From the IMG/VR virus record IMGVR_UViG_3300009151_000416, positions 1 to 22,944 of that record: a stretch of DNA of 22,944 bases; one strand, given 5' to 3'. Shown in pieces: positions 1 through 5,989 of this stretch. Every line of letters starts with the position of its first letter. Within the stretch, counting starts at the first letter, position 1. The DNA is from a virus. Below the pieces are notes generated by a model. That model made no database searches and was not told where the DNA came from. It saw only the letters and a list, made by a program, of their open reading frames with translations. A program made the translations under genes and the position numbers.

Positions 1-959
1 CACCGCAAGGTCTAGCCAAGCACATCGAGGTGTTCAAAGCGTGGGAGATTGACCCAGCCTATCGTGCATGGAACACAGGCAAGTGCGGTATGCACGTACA
101 CATTGACTCTCGTGCCTTCACGCAGTTGACTGTTGGCAAGTTCCTCATGTTCATCAACAGCAGTGGCAACGTCGACTTCATTCGCAAGATTGCAGGTCGC
201 CATCCATCTGTCGATGACCAAGCCCGTAGCTACTGCGCCGCTGAGCATCAGTCCATACTTGCCAACCCCAAGACTGCGGTCAAGGGTAAGTCTGGTGAGC
301 GCTATCGCATGGTCAATATGTGCAACCTCGGCAGTCGTGAGGCTAGGCGTCTGGGTCTTAGCATGGACAACAGCTACAACGGCAAGTACAACACTGTCGA
401 GCTTCGCATCTTCCGTGCTTCGCTCAAGAAGGAACGTCTGCTTGCACAGATCGAGTTCACCCATGCCGCTGTCATGTTCTGCCGTGTCGCATCGTGGCGT
501 GATCTCAACGGCACATCTTTCGTCAAGTGGCTCAAGACTGTGGCGGGTCAGTACCCTGCGCTGACTAAGTGGTATGGCGTGCGCAATGTACACACATCCA
601 CACCGACAGTCATAGCGCCAGCTATGGACACTTGCACTGACGCTGTGCCCCCTGCGCCTTGGCAACCCCACCATACGGAAGACAGGCATGACCGCGAGTA
701 CCCAGTGCACATACCCTACGACAACGAGGCTGAGACCTTGAGATCGTGGGTACGGCGTAACGATCTGTACTTCCGCTTCGCTACCTACGCAGGCTCTGAG
801 TATGCGTACTTCCCCTACGGGGGCGGTGACTTAGATCGCATCAGTGAGGATGATGTTGTCTATATGCGTGTCGGTGAACTGTGGGTTCTTATGAATGAGT
901 CCTTCGCCGCCACGATGGCGCAGTGCTCGTACACAGTGTCTGAAGAGCAACCTGTTTAA
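1..959 (+). CDS. Putative amidoligase (COOH-NH2 ligase), 5'-truncated
   Basis: The frame is open to the window edge, so the true start lies upstream; the GTG at 30 is internal. The protein matches the pattern of the Amidoligase_2 family, ATP-dependent ligases of the glutamine-synthetase fold that join a carboxylate to an amine. Visible signatures are CGMHVHID (about nt 84-107), RYRMVNMCNLG (about nt 300-332) and NTVELRIFRASL (nt 390-425), followed by a helix KKERLLAQIEFTHAAVMF. The first and third correspond to the family's H-x-H and T-V-E-x-R-x-F motifs. About 130 residues follow the core: a Pro/Thr-rich linker, then a small domain ending SEEQPV that I do not recognise. The next gene encodes a glutamine amidotransferase, the natural ammonia donor or trimming partner. 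The substrate cannot be read from sequence: peptidoglycan peptide, a protein tail or a small metabolite are all possible. Family call fairly sure, role inferred. Confidence 0.75.
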   Translation, partial: PQGLAKHIEVFKAWEIDPAYRAWNTGKCGMHVHIDSRAFTQLTVGKFLMFINSSGNVDFIRKIAGRHPSVDDQARSYCAAEHQSILANPKTAVKGKSGERYRMVNMCNLGSREARRLGLSMDNSYNGKYNTVELRIFRASLKKERLLAQIEFTHAAVMFCRVASWRDLNGTSFVKWLKTVAGQYPALTKWYGVRNVHTSTPTVIAPAMDTCTDAVPPAPWQPHHTEDRHDREYPVHIPYDNEAETLRSWVRRNDLYFRFATYAGSEYAYFPYGGGDLDRISEDDVVYMRVGELWVLMNESFAATMAQCSYTVSEEQPV

Positions 960-975
960 TTCAACAACAACCAAC

Positions 976-1000
976 GGGGAAAACTTTCCCCATTCTTTTA
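976..1000 (+). terminator. Hairpin between amidoligase and amidotransferase genes (repeat copy 1)
   Basis: A 16-base inverted repeat at 976-991 (GGGGAA, loop AACT, TTCCCC) is followed by ATTCTTTTA. It resembles a weak intrinsic terminator or an RNA-stabilising hairpin. A near-identical copy (19 of 21 bases including the trailing ATTCT) is at 2755-2775. It sits 27 bases before the next start codon. Confidence 0.45.
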
Positions 1001-1017
1001 CATCAAGGAGTTTTATT

Positions 1018-2124
1018 ATGTGTCTAATTATTACTGGCAAGTCTTCCACAGTTCGTTCAACCCTGCTCAACACACACGGGCTACTGAGCGACATCTTCAC
1101 AGCCAACCCTGACGGCATTGGGTTCATGTATGGTTCAGCCAAGGGACTCAAGGTCACTAAGAACCTGCCCAAGAATCTTGGCGATGCTACTGCATTCATT
1201 CAGCGTCTGCCGCAAGACGATCGTGAGATTGCCATCCACTTCCGCTGGACTACACACGGCAAGACTGACATGGTTAACTGCCATCCGTATGATGTGATTC
1301 CTGGCTTCATCGCCATGATGCACAACGGCATCCTGCATACAGGCAATGCTGCTGACAAAGACAAGTCAGATACATGGCACTTCATCAATGACTACTTGCA
1401 CAGCGCTGTGTCTGCTTCACCAGACCTTGTGTATGACGCAGGCTTCGTTGCTATGCTGGAGGAGTTCATCGGCAACAATCGCTTCGTGTTCATGAATGGC
1501 GAGGGTCGTATGCAACACGTCAACTTCGATCAGGGTATCGAGCATGATGATATGTGGTTCAGCAATACCTATGCTTGGACTCCATCACGCCTGATCCCTA
1601 GCTACAAGAGTGCGACACTCAAGTCGTACAAGTATGCCAGTAGCTATGGTAGCTACATGGACGACGAGTACGACGAGATGTATGACTACAACGCAAGCTT
1701 CGGTATCAAGCCTCGCTTGGTCAGCGCACACAGCGCCAACTACGACGAGACAGCGTATGACTTTCCAGATGACGAGGATGGCTTCGTGCAGCCTACCCCT
1801 GACGACATTGCCGTTGCGCTGACTGAGGCTGACGTAGAGACTGTTGAAGTATGGCTTGACCAGATGCCTGCGTACACAATCACTACGCTACTGCACTGCT
1901 ACACGCCTTCGCCTCTTAGCTACACACATCGTGACGACTTGTGTTTTGCCGAGCAGGGTATCTACGATATGTTGATGGAGGGTGATGCGTCTGGTCTTAT
2001 CAGTTCAGTGACCAAGTCGTATGGCACAGTCGGCATCGTTGCCGAGGTGATGTGCTACTACCTGCAATGGGATGTGCGCACACCTGTGACATTCAAGCCA
2101 ACCTTGCCTGCACTGTTGACTTGA
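1018..2124 (+). CDS. Class II glutamine amidotransferase (Ntn hydrolase)
   Basis: Predicted to hydrolyse glutamine to glutamate and ammonia. The ATG at 1018 is chosen because it follows an AAGGAG site and gives Met-Cys: after Met removal Cys2 would be the N-terminal nucleophile that this family needs. Other class II features are NPDGIGFMY (30-38), HFRWTTHG (74-81, Arg76 in the substrate-binding position), MHNGIL (101-106, the Asn-Gly oxyanion loop) and KSDTWHF (116-122). The amidotransferase domain covers about the first 185 residues. After it comes a Tyr/Asp/Ser-rich stretch (about 195-250) and a C-terminal region of about 115 residues of unknown function. There is no synthetase domain in the polypeptide, so the acceptor enzyme is most likely the adjacent amidoligase. 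A strong terminator follows directly, so the two genes look like one transcription unit. Confidence 0.85.
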   Translation: MCLIITGKSSTVRSTLLNTHGLLSDIFTANPDGIGFMYGSAKGLKVTKNLPKNLGDATAFIQRLPQDDREIAIHFRWTTHGKTDMVNCHPYDVIPGFIAMMHNGILHTGNAADKDKSDTWHFINDYLHSAVSASPDLVYDAGFVAMLEEFIGNNRFVFMNGEGRMQHVNFDQGIEHDDMWFSNTYAWTPSRLIPSYKSATLKSYKYASSYGSYMDDEYDEMYDYNASFGIKPRLVSAHSANYDETAYDFPDDEDGFVQPTPDDIAVALTEADVETVEVWLDQMPAYTITTLLHCYTPSPLSYTHRDDLCFAEQGIYDMLMEGDASGLISSVTKSYGTVGIVAEVMCYYLQWDVRTPVTFKPTLPALLT

Positions 2125-2130
2125 TTCGTA

Positions 2131-2154
2131 GTGGGGGCTTGCCCCCACATTTTT
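2131..2154 (+). terminator. Intrinsic terminator after the amidotransferase gene
   Basis: A perfect 7-bp GC-rich stem (GTGGGGG, loop CTTG, CCCCCAC; 2131-2148) is followed by ATTTTT. It lies 6 bases after the stop codon and ahead of the ribosome site of the next gene. This is the best terminator in the window. Confidence 0.8.
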
Positions 2155-2171
2155 AAACCAAGGAGAAGTAA

Positions 2172-2342
2172 ATGAAATACCGCGTACAAGTAGTTATGTC
2201 CTACTGGCAGACAGTAGAGGTCGAAGCCGACAACAGTACCGATGCTGCAAACAAGGCGTTCGATGAGTTTGATATTAAGAAAGCCCACGTTGGGGAAGGC
2301 GAGACTCACGCTATTGAGTTAATAGAAGGAGAATCAGAATGA
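2172..2342 (+). CDS. Small phage protein, DpnD/PcfM-like
   Basis: A 56-residue protein starting MKYRVQVVMSYWQTVEVEADN, with AAGGAG eight bases before the ATG. A beta-hairpin-like N-terminus (VQVVMSYWQTVEVEAD) followed by a helix with an STDAANKAFDEF pattern is what small DpnD/PcfM-like proteins look like; they are common in phages and mobile elements and have no well-defined function. It is acidic and has no cysteines or membrane segment. Its stop overlaps the start of the next small gene. The coding call is good because of the ribosome site and tight spacing. The family match is tentative. Confidence 0.65.
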   Translation: MKYRVQVVMSYWQTVEVEADNSTDAANKAFDEFDIKKAHVGEGETHAIELIEGESE

Positions 2343-2431
2343 TGACACCATGGGAAAAACTAGAAAGAGTAGTACTTTTGTTATCCGTGATTGTACTAAT
2401 ACTGGATCTTTTATACTGGAGACCCTATTGA
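2339..2431 (+). CDS. 30-residue single-span membrane protein
   Basis: The reading frame opens with two Met codons (2339 and 2342) that overlap the TGA of the previous gene; GGAG lies 8 bases upstream. The product is about 30 residues: a short polar N-terminus (MTPWEKLER), then VVLLLSVIVLILDLLYW, which is hydrophobic enough to span the inner membrane, and a basic RPY end. Codon 2342 may equally be the start. No family is recognisable at this size. Short phage membrane proteins include holin-like, superinfection-exclusion and host-takeover factors, but nothing here singles one out. It could be a spurious frame, but the coupling, ribosome site and hydrophobic pattern argue for a real gene. Confidence 0.55.
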   Translation: MMTPWEKLERVVLLLSVIVLILDLLYWRPY

Positions 2432-2435
2432 CTTC

Positions 2436-2458
2436 TGTCTACTCTTGGACAAATAATA
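2436..2458 (+). promoter_or_regulatory. 23-bp repeat, copy 1 (candidate promoter)
   Basis: These 23 bases match 11101-11123 at 19 positions without gaps: CTGTC, then CTT, then a ten-base identical core GACAAATAAT. The repeat ends 20 bases before the ATG at 2478 and just ahead of its ribosome site. A TTGACT at 2428-2433 lies 18 bases before AATAAT, which would fit a sigma70-type promoter for this copy only. Confidence 0.5.
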
Positions 2459-2477
2459 TCAACTCAAGGAGAAAATA

Positions 2478-2696
2478 ATGAACAGCCCACCCTACGATAC
2501 AGGTAAGGTCAAGATAGGCTTGACTTACGCACCCCCACCCCCTGAATCTACGCCTGAATCCGACTGGATACAGGGCATATTGCTTGGCGACAAGCAGGGG
2601 ATGGATGATCTACTACTCACCACAATACAGTCCCTCGGACTTATCGCTTTCATCGTTATCGTCATGCTACTAACAGGAGGAACCTCAAATGCCTGA
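2478..2696 (+). CDS. Small protein with C-terminal membrane segment
   Basis: A 72-residue protein with AAGGAG nine bases before its ATG. The N-terminal 45 residues are polar and proline-rich (APPPPESTPESDW) and the C-terminus has one hydrophobic segment, LGLIAFIVIVMLLTG (about 53-67), ending GTSNA. This suggests a tail-anchored inner-membrane protein with its soluble part in the cytoplasm, although the topology is not proved. It is the first gene after the 23-bp repeat and overlaps the next start by 8 bases. I recognise no family. Confidence 0.7.
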   Translation: MNSPPYDTGKVKIGLTYAPPPPESTPESDWIQGILLGDKQGMDDLLLTTIQSLGLIAFIVIVMLLTGGTSNA

Positions 2697-3360
2697 CATG
2701 CAAACCGCCCTCAAGACCGCACTTAGCACAACCTTACAGGAATGGGATGACGATGGGGAAAGTTTTCCCCATTCTCCTTCTGTTCAACCAGTGTCATCTT
2801 CTTTATCGCCACCAACTCAAGGAATTCCCATGACCAAGCAGCTCTTTCCAATTAAAAATAACATCACTCGCGTCACGTTTAACTACATCCGAGACAACCC
2901 CGGATCCACACGCAAAGAGATCATCACTGCGCTTGAGCATCAGGACTACAACAGCGGATCAACTTCGTCGCTAATTTCGCAACTGCGTAAGAATGGTCTG
3001 GTGCACATGACCAACGATCTGTACTATGCGGATGCAGATGAGTACGCGCCACTCAAGAAAGTGAAACCTCTGAAAAGCAACGGACTCAAACCCGCACGAG
3101 AGCCTTTTGCTAAGCGTAAGTACGAGAAGAAAGCCGTGACAGGCATCGGTGCGTTACTACGCGAGAAGCTGCAAGCCATGCCAGAGCCTAGCAAAGAAGC
3201 GCTGGATGCAGCTATGAGAGCGATGGAACCTGCGCATATACCCAACAGACGCTACACATCCCTCGTACGCACCAAGACGCCACACGATATATTGCAGGAC
3301 ATGACTGTGTATCAGGCGCATGAGTTGTACGTTCACTTGAAACAGATGTTCGGGGGCTGA
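2689..3360 (+). CDS. Winged-helix DNA-binding protein
   Basis: Two starts are plausible in the same frame. The ATG at 2689 has AGGAGG eight bases upstream and overlaps the previous stop (223 residues). The ATG at 2830 has AAGGA six bases upstream (176 residues, MTKQLFPIKNN). The domain begins only after the second start: ITRVTFNYIRDNPGS-TRKEIITALEH, then SGSTSSLISQLRKNGLVHM, then DLYYADADEY. That is a helix-turn-helix with a wing, similar to MarR-type or phage replication-initiation wHTH domains. The extra 47 residues are low in complexity (Ser/Pro-rich) and their codons span a 16-base inverted repeat at 2755-2770. The C-terminal half (residues 100-223) is basic and helical, without a recognised domain. 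Likely a transcriptional regulator, inferred from fold only. Confidence 0.75.
   Translation: MPDMQTALKTALSTTLQEWDDDGESFPHSPSVQPVSSSLSPPTQGIPMTKQLFPIKNNITRVTFNYIRDNPGSTRKEIITALEHQDYNSGSTSSLISQLRKNGLVHMTNDLYYADADEYAPLKKVKPLKSNGLKPAREPFAKRKYEKKAVTGIGALLREKLQAMPEPSKEALDAAMRAMEPAHIPNRRYTSLVRTKTPHDILQDMTVYQAHELYVHLKQMFGG
2755..2775 (+). repeat. Hairpin repeat copy 2, inside the winged-helix reading frame
   Basis: GGGGAAAGTTTTCCCC (2755-2770) plus ATTCT matches 976-996 at 19 of 21 bases; the two differences are at the hairpin centre. Here it lies between two in-frame start codons (2689 and 2830) and could act as an attenuator or mark the real upstream border of the downstream gene. Confidence 0.55.
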
Positions 3361-3361
3361 C

Positions 3362-3544
3362 ATGGATGAAGAAACAAGAGAGATGGACTTGCAGTTGGCC
3401 GAGCTTGATGTAGAAGTCAAACGGCTACGCAGGATTGAGCAAGCCGCCCATGCTGTGATGAAAGCGTTTGGCAACAGCATTGACTACAACACATGGGACA
3501 AGGCGCTTGATGCGCTTGAAACTGTACTCAAGGAGAAACCATGA
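3362..3544 (+). CDS. Small coiled-coil protein
   Basis: A 60-residue protein starting one base after the previous stop and ending in an ATGA overlap with the next gene, so its place in the operon is clear. The first half (MDEETREMDLQLAELDVEVKRLRRIEQ) has heptad-like spacing of Leu/Val and alternating charges, typical of a short coiled coil. The C-terminal part (YNTWDKALDALETVLKEK) is helical. No function is recognised. Dimerisation or an adaptor role is possible but unsupported. Confidence 0.65.
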   Translation: MDEETREMDLQLAELDVEVKRLRRIEQAAHAVMKAFGNSIDYNTWDKALDALETVLKEKP

Positions 3545-3696
3545 TCGAGTTAACTTGGGATGCTGAAAGCGGCGAAGGCGCTGTACACATCAACAAAGAC
3601 TTTGTGCTTGCGCACCGCATAGTTCAGTTGGATGCACTGACTGACTGGATCGCAGAACTTCAAGAACTTTATAACGCAATGCTGGAGAAGCCATGA
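3541..3696 (+). CDS. Small acidic protein of unknown function
   Basis: A 51-residue protein, linked by a 4-base ATGA overlap at both ends (3541-3544 and 3693-3696). It begins MIELTWDAESGEGAVHINKD and ends in an amphipathic helix (LDALTDWIAELQELYNAMLEK). The N-terminal half looks like a beta strand pair. I do not recognise a family. Coding status rests on the double overlap and an unbroken frame. Confidence 0.6.
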   Translation: MIELTWDAESGEGAVHINKDFVLAHRIVQLDALTDWIAELQELYNAMLEKP

Positions 3697-3896
3697 CAGA
3701 AGCACAACTAAATGTATGGGAGAAAGCCTTGGGCTGGCGCAAGCGTCAGATGATTAAGGGGCAGATCACCAATGAAGTCACGCGCAAGATTCGCAACGAT
3801 GCGCTTGAGGAAGTGGCGCGTGAGTTCGATGATATGAAAAACTCTGGTGACACCGCCCCAAGCTTCGCGGCATACGTGCGGGGCATGAAAACATGA
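3693..3896 (+). CDS. Small helical protein of unknown function
   Basis: A 67-residue protein between ATGA overlaps. It is rich in charged residues (WEKALGWRKRQMIKGQITNEVTRKIRNDALEEVAREF) and predicted almost entirely helical. Its basic centre would suit nucleic-acid or protein binding. No family is recognised. Confidence 0.62.
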   Translation: MTEAQLNVWEKALGWRKRQMIKGQITNEVTRKIRNDALEEVAREFDDMKNSGDTAPSFAAYVRGMKT

Positions 3897-4123
3897 AAGG
3901 GAATTATGTTAAAGAGAACCTTGCTGCTTATTCGGTCACACGCGCACTTAACAAGTACCGTGCAACCCGAAAGAAGTTGTGTTGGAAATGCCAAAAAGAC
4001 AAACCGCAATTCGGTGGTTGTGCCCAAGTGATGGATGGTTTTGGCGGTAACGTTCACAAGTTTATATGCGGAGACTGTATAGCTGCCAAAGAGAAAGAAA
4101 GGAGTCTGAAACTTGAAAAGTAA
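3893..4123 (+). CDS. Small zinc-ribbon protein
   Basis: A 76-residue basic protein with C30-x2-C33 and C59-x2-C62 (CWKC and CGDC), the spacing of a zinc ribbon; Cys43 is an extra cysteine. A Lys/Arg-rich N-terminal helix (SVTRALNKYRATRKK) precedes it. Such mini zinc ribbons in phages often bind nucleic acid or host transcription factors, but no partner is evident here. It is coupled by ATGA to the gene before it, and the next gene starts inside its last codons. Confidence 0.68.
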   Translation: MKGNYVKENLAAYSVTRALNKYRATRKKLCWKCQKDKPQFGGCAQVMDGFGGNVHKFICGDCIAAKEKERSLKLEK

Positions 4124-4424
4124 TCACAACATCATTCGTGAGCTACTCAAACGACACCCCGATGGTTTGAAGTCAAGCGATATAGCTAAGTTTACTGGCA
4201 TAGACGTTCGCTCTGTCAACAAATCATTGGAGGGTGTGTTTGGTGTGTACGTTGATCGGTGGGAGTTAGCAACCCACCGCAATACATTAGCCGCCGTTTG
4301 GGTTGTGGTCGATGTACCTGTAAACTGCCCAAAACCAGAAAACACAGGAAGAAGATCGCGTGAGCGAATACGCAACCCTGATGACGCTATATTTTTAAAC
4401 AAAAGGAGAGAGATCAATGACTAA
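4113..4424 (+). CDS. Small helix-turn-helix protein (TTG start)
   Basis: A 103-residue protein using TTG at 4113, supported by AAGGAG about ten bases upstream. Residues 5-45 (IIRELLKRHPDGLKSSDIAKFTGIDVRSVNKSLEGV) form a clear helix-turn-helix of the winged-helix type. Residues 45-75 look like a wing or beta region (VYVDRWELATHRNTLAAVWVVVDVP). The tail is basic (RRSRERIR). A DNA-binding or regulatory role is likely. It overlaps the preceding and following genes by about 10 bases each. Confidence 0.7.
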   Translation: MKSNHNIIRELLKRHPDGLKSSDIAKFTGIDVRSVNKSLEGVFGVYVDRWELATHRNTLAAVWVVVDVPVNCPKPENTGRRSRERIRNPDDAIFLNKRREIND

Positions 4425-4659
4425 AGACATAGAAGAAACACGCGCAATGCAACAACGAATGGAGCAAGTTGAATTGACGGCAAACAAACTACAAACCGTG
4501 TTGGTAGGCACAGAAAGTTATATAGGTATTGGCGCGTTGATTAGTTATTTAGGTCAAGTTGCGTACGACGCAAAAATGCCGCTTGACATGGTAGTAGCAG
4601 GGCTTATAACTGTTTTTGACGCGTGTGAAAAGAAAGATAAAGATGGCAGAAACACCTGA
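4417..4659 (+). CDS. Small protein of unknown function
   Basis: An 80-residue protein whose ATG follows AAAGGAGAGAG and overlaps the preceding gene. The N-terminal 30 residues are coiled-coil-like (METRAMQQRMEQVELTANKL pattern). The centre is mildly hydrophobic (YIGIGALISYLGQVAYDAKMPLDMVVAGLITVFDA), perhaps a helical hairpin, but not convincingly membrane-spanning. No family recognised. Confidence 0.6.
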   Translation: MTKDIEETRAMQQRMEQVELTANKLQTVLVGTESYIGIGALISYLGQVAYDAKMPLDMVVAGLITVFDACEKKDKDGRNT

Positions 4660-4954
4660 ATGGAAAGTAAAGAAGGCGGTACGGCTGTTGCTTGACAGGC
4701 TAGGCGTGTACCACTTCATGCCCCCTGCTAACGGCTTTGGCCGCGCAGGGATACCCGACATCATTGGCTGTATGGATGGGCATTTCATCGCCATCGAGTG
4801 CAAAGCAGGCAAAAACAACACAACGCCACTGCAAGACAGGGAACTTAACATGATCCTCAACGCAGGCGGTACTGTGTTCATTGCCCGTGAGCACAACATA
4901 CCAGACCTAGAACTATTACTGAAGGAGAAACAAAATGAACTACGTGGAACCTGA
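4643..4954 (+). CDS. VRR-NUC family nuclease
   Basis: A 103-residue protein starting at the ATG at 4643. This start is preferred over upstream alternatives because the protein then begins MAETPEWKVKKAV, as in other stand-alone VRR-NUC proteins. The PD-(D/E)xK core is intact: GIPD (36-39) with Asp39, IECK (51-54) with Glu52 and Lys54, then Gln64 in the helix TPLQDREL. The family cleaves DNA, including branched substrates such as Holliday junctions; stand-alone copies are frequent in phages beside replication genes. A role in resolving replication or recombination intermediates is therefore likely. The next gene overlaps its end by 20 bases. Confidence 0.85.
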   Translation: MAETPEWKVKKAVRLLLDRLGVYHFMPPANGFGRAGIPDIIGCMDGHFIAIECKAGKNNTTPLQDRELNMILNAGGTVFIAREHNIPDLELLLKEKQNELRGT

Positions 4955-5231
4955 CTTCGCAATGACAGACGAAGAGCTACACCGCAGAGTCGAGGCCATG
5001 TCAGACGATGAGCAAGAGCACTTCAGACTACTGATCCACAAGTTGGTGATGTGCTACGGCCAAGGCAAGGCGCAGGGCATTGTCATCATTGGACGCGCTG
5101 AAGATCAATTAGCAGGAGTCGTCACCCTAAACTGTGACGAGATGGAGGCGTCGCAACTCATGTTGGCGGCAAACGATTTTTTCGGCTTTCTAAACGTCCT
5201 CGACGCACCACCCAAGGAGAATTTTAATTGA
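4935..5231 (+). CDS. Conserved phage protein of unknown function
   Basis: A 98-residue acidic protein with GAAGGAG upstream of its ATG. The ending, with CDEMEASQLMLAANDFFGFLNVLDAPPKENFN, resembles a small phage family in which a strand-rich centre (GIVIIGRAEDQLAGVVTLN) is followed by an N-A-D-E-M-E-A-type helix and a terminal DAPPKE motif. That family has no known function. It is recognised from memory of the pattern, not from a search. Confidence 0.65.
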   Translation: MNYVEPDFAMTDEELHRRVEAMSDDEQEHFRLLIHKLVMCYGQGKAQGIVIIGRAEDQLAGVVTLNCDEMEASQLMLAANDFFGFLNVLDAPPKENFN

Positions 5232-5497
5232 CACAAGATGAAATCATTAAGATGGCTAGACAGGCGGGCTTTATTGACGCTGATTGGAACATGTGGATGG
5301 TTCTTCCGCACCTTGAAGACTTTGCCAAGCTAGTAGCACAGCATGAGCGTGAGGCGTGTGCAGTGGCGGCGGAGAAAGAATCACTGCGTGGGTTACCTGA
5401 AGAACAACCCGAGGGCGAAGCATTACTACGCGCCTGTGCGCAGATTGCGGGTGGGGTTCTTATTGCCGACGCCATCCGAGCAAGGGGACAAGCATGA
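5228..5497 (+). CDS. Conserved phage protein (TTG start)
   Basis: An 89-residue protein with a TTG start in a TTGA overlap with the preceding stop; AAGGAG lies about 8 bases upstream. The layout DEIIKMARQAGF, then LEDFAKLVAQHEREACAVAAE, then a C-terminal CAQ-DAIRARGQA is a widespread small phage protein pattern, often found next to the kind of gene that follows here. Its function is unknown. Confidence 0.7.
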   Translation: MTQDEIIKMARQAGFIDADWNMWMVLPHLEDFAKLVAQHEREACAVAAEKESLRGLPEEQPEGEALLRACAQIAGGVLIADAIRARGQA

Positions 5498-5721
5498 CTG
5501 ACTGTCCAAACTGTGAGTACCACAGGAAACGAGCACAACTGTGGCGTGAGGAAGCCTACAAGCAAGCAGGGCATCCGTTGCCTGAGCGTGGTTGGGTAGG
5601 GCTGACGGATGGAGATATTGCCGAAATATATAACCAAAAAGATTGGGACATTCACACCAATTGGGATTATGAAAGAGCCATTGAAGCCAAACTCAAGGAG
5701 AAGAACCATGCTAGTCCGTAA
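5494..5721 (+). CDS. Conserved small phage protein with N-terminal CxxC
   Basis: A 75-residue protein coupled by ATGA to the previous gene. It has C4-x2-C7 at the N-terminus (CPNC) and a middle motif GWVGLTDGDIAEIYNQ followed by a helix ending RAIEAKLKEKN. These last two segments are a common signature of small phage proteins, usually at a C-terminus. Function unknown. A single CxxC is not enough for a complete zinc site in the monomer. Confidence 0.68.
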   Translation: MTDCPNCEYHRKRAQLWREEAYKQAGHPLPERGWVGLTDGDIAEIYNQKDWDIHTNWDYERAIEAKLKEKNHASP

Positions 5722-5989
5722 GGTCAGAGGCGAAGACAAGGTGGGCAAGATTACTTTGCTTGCGTCTGAAGTGGCAATGGTTCGAAAGATAGGCATACCG
5801 ATCGAGAAGTATGTAACGGCAAGGCTTGTACAGATTGCCAAAGAACGCAGATGGAAGTGGTATTTCAACAAGAGAGAAGTTGTGCTTGGCTCTTATGGCG
5901 GGCATCACGATCGTGTTGGGTTTGTGTACAAAGACACAGGACTACCGCCTACACAGGCAGAGATAGATAACAAGGAGAAGAACAGTTGA
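5708..5989 (+). CDS. Small basic protein of unknown function
   Basis: A 93-residue protein from the ATG at 5708, which has AAGGAG eight bases upstream and overlaps the previous gene by 14 bases. It is basic, with KERRWKWYFNKREVVLG in the centre and a polar tail (TQAEIDNKEKNS). The N-terminal region contains a helix (ASEVAMVRKIGIPIEKYVTARLVQIA) that could be a degenerate HTH, but I do not claim it. The polymerase gene starts in its stop codon. Confidence 0.62.
   Translation: MLVRKVRGEDKVGKITLLASEVAMVRKIGIPIEKYVTARLVQIAKERRWKWYFNKREVVLGSYGGHHDRVGFVYKDTGLPPTQAEIDNKEKNS

Noticed and set aside
12-710. Long minus-strand frame opposite the amidoligase gene
   Set aside because: It is antisense to a gene with clear family motifs, has no ribosome site and its translation has no recognisable pattern.
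895-1017. Upstream extension of the amidotransferase frame
   Set aside because: It overlaps the amidoligase gene and would bury the catalytic cysteine; the ATG at 1018 has a good ribosome site and places Cys at position 2.
4549-4962. Minus-strand frame opposite the VRR-NUC gene
   Set aside because: Shadow of a well-supported nuclease gene; composition is rich in Ser/Arg/Pro as expected for antisense translation.
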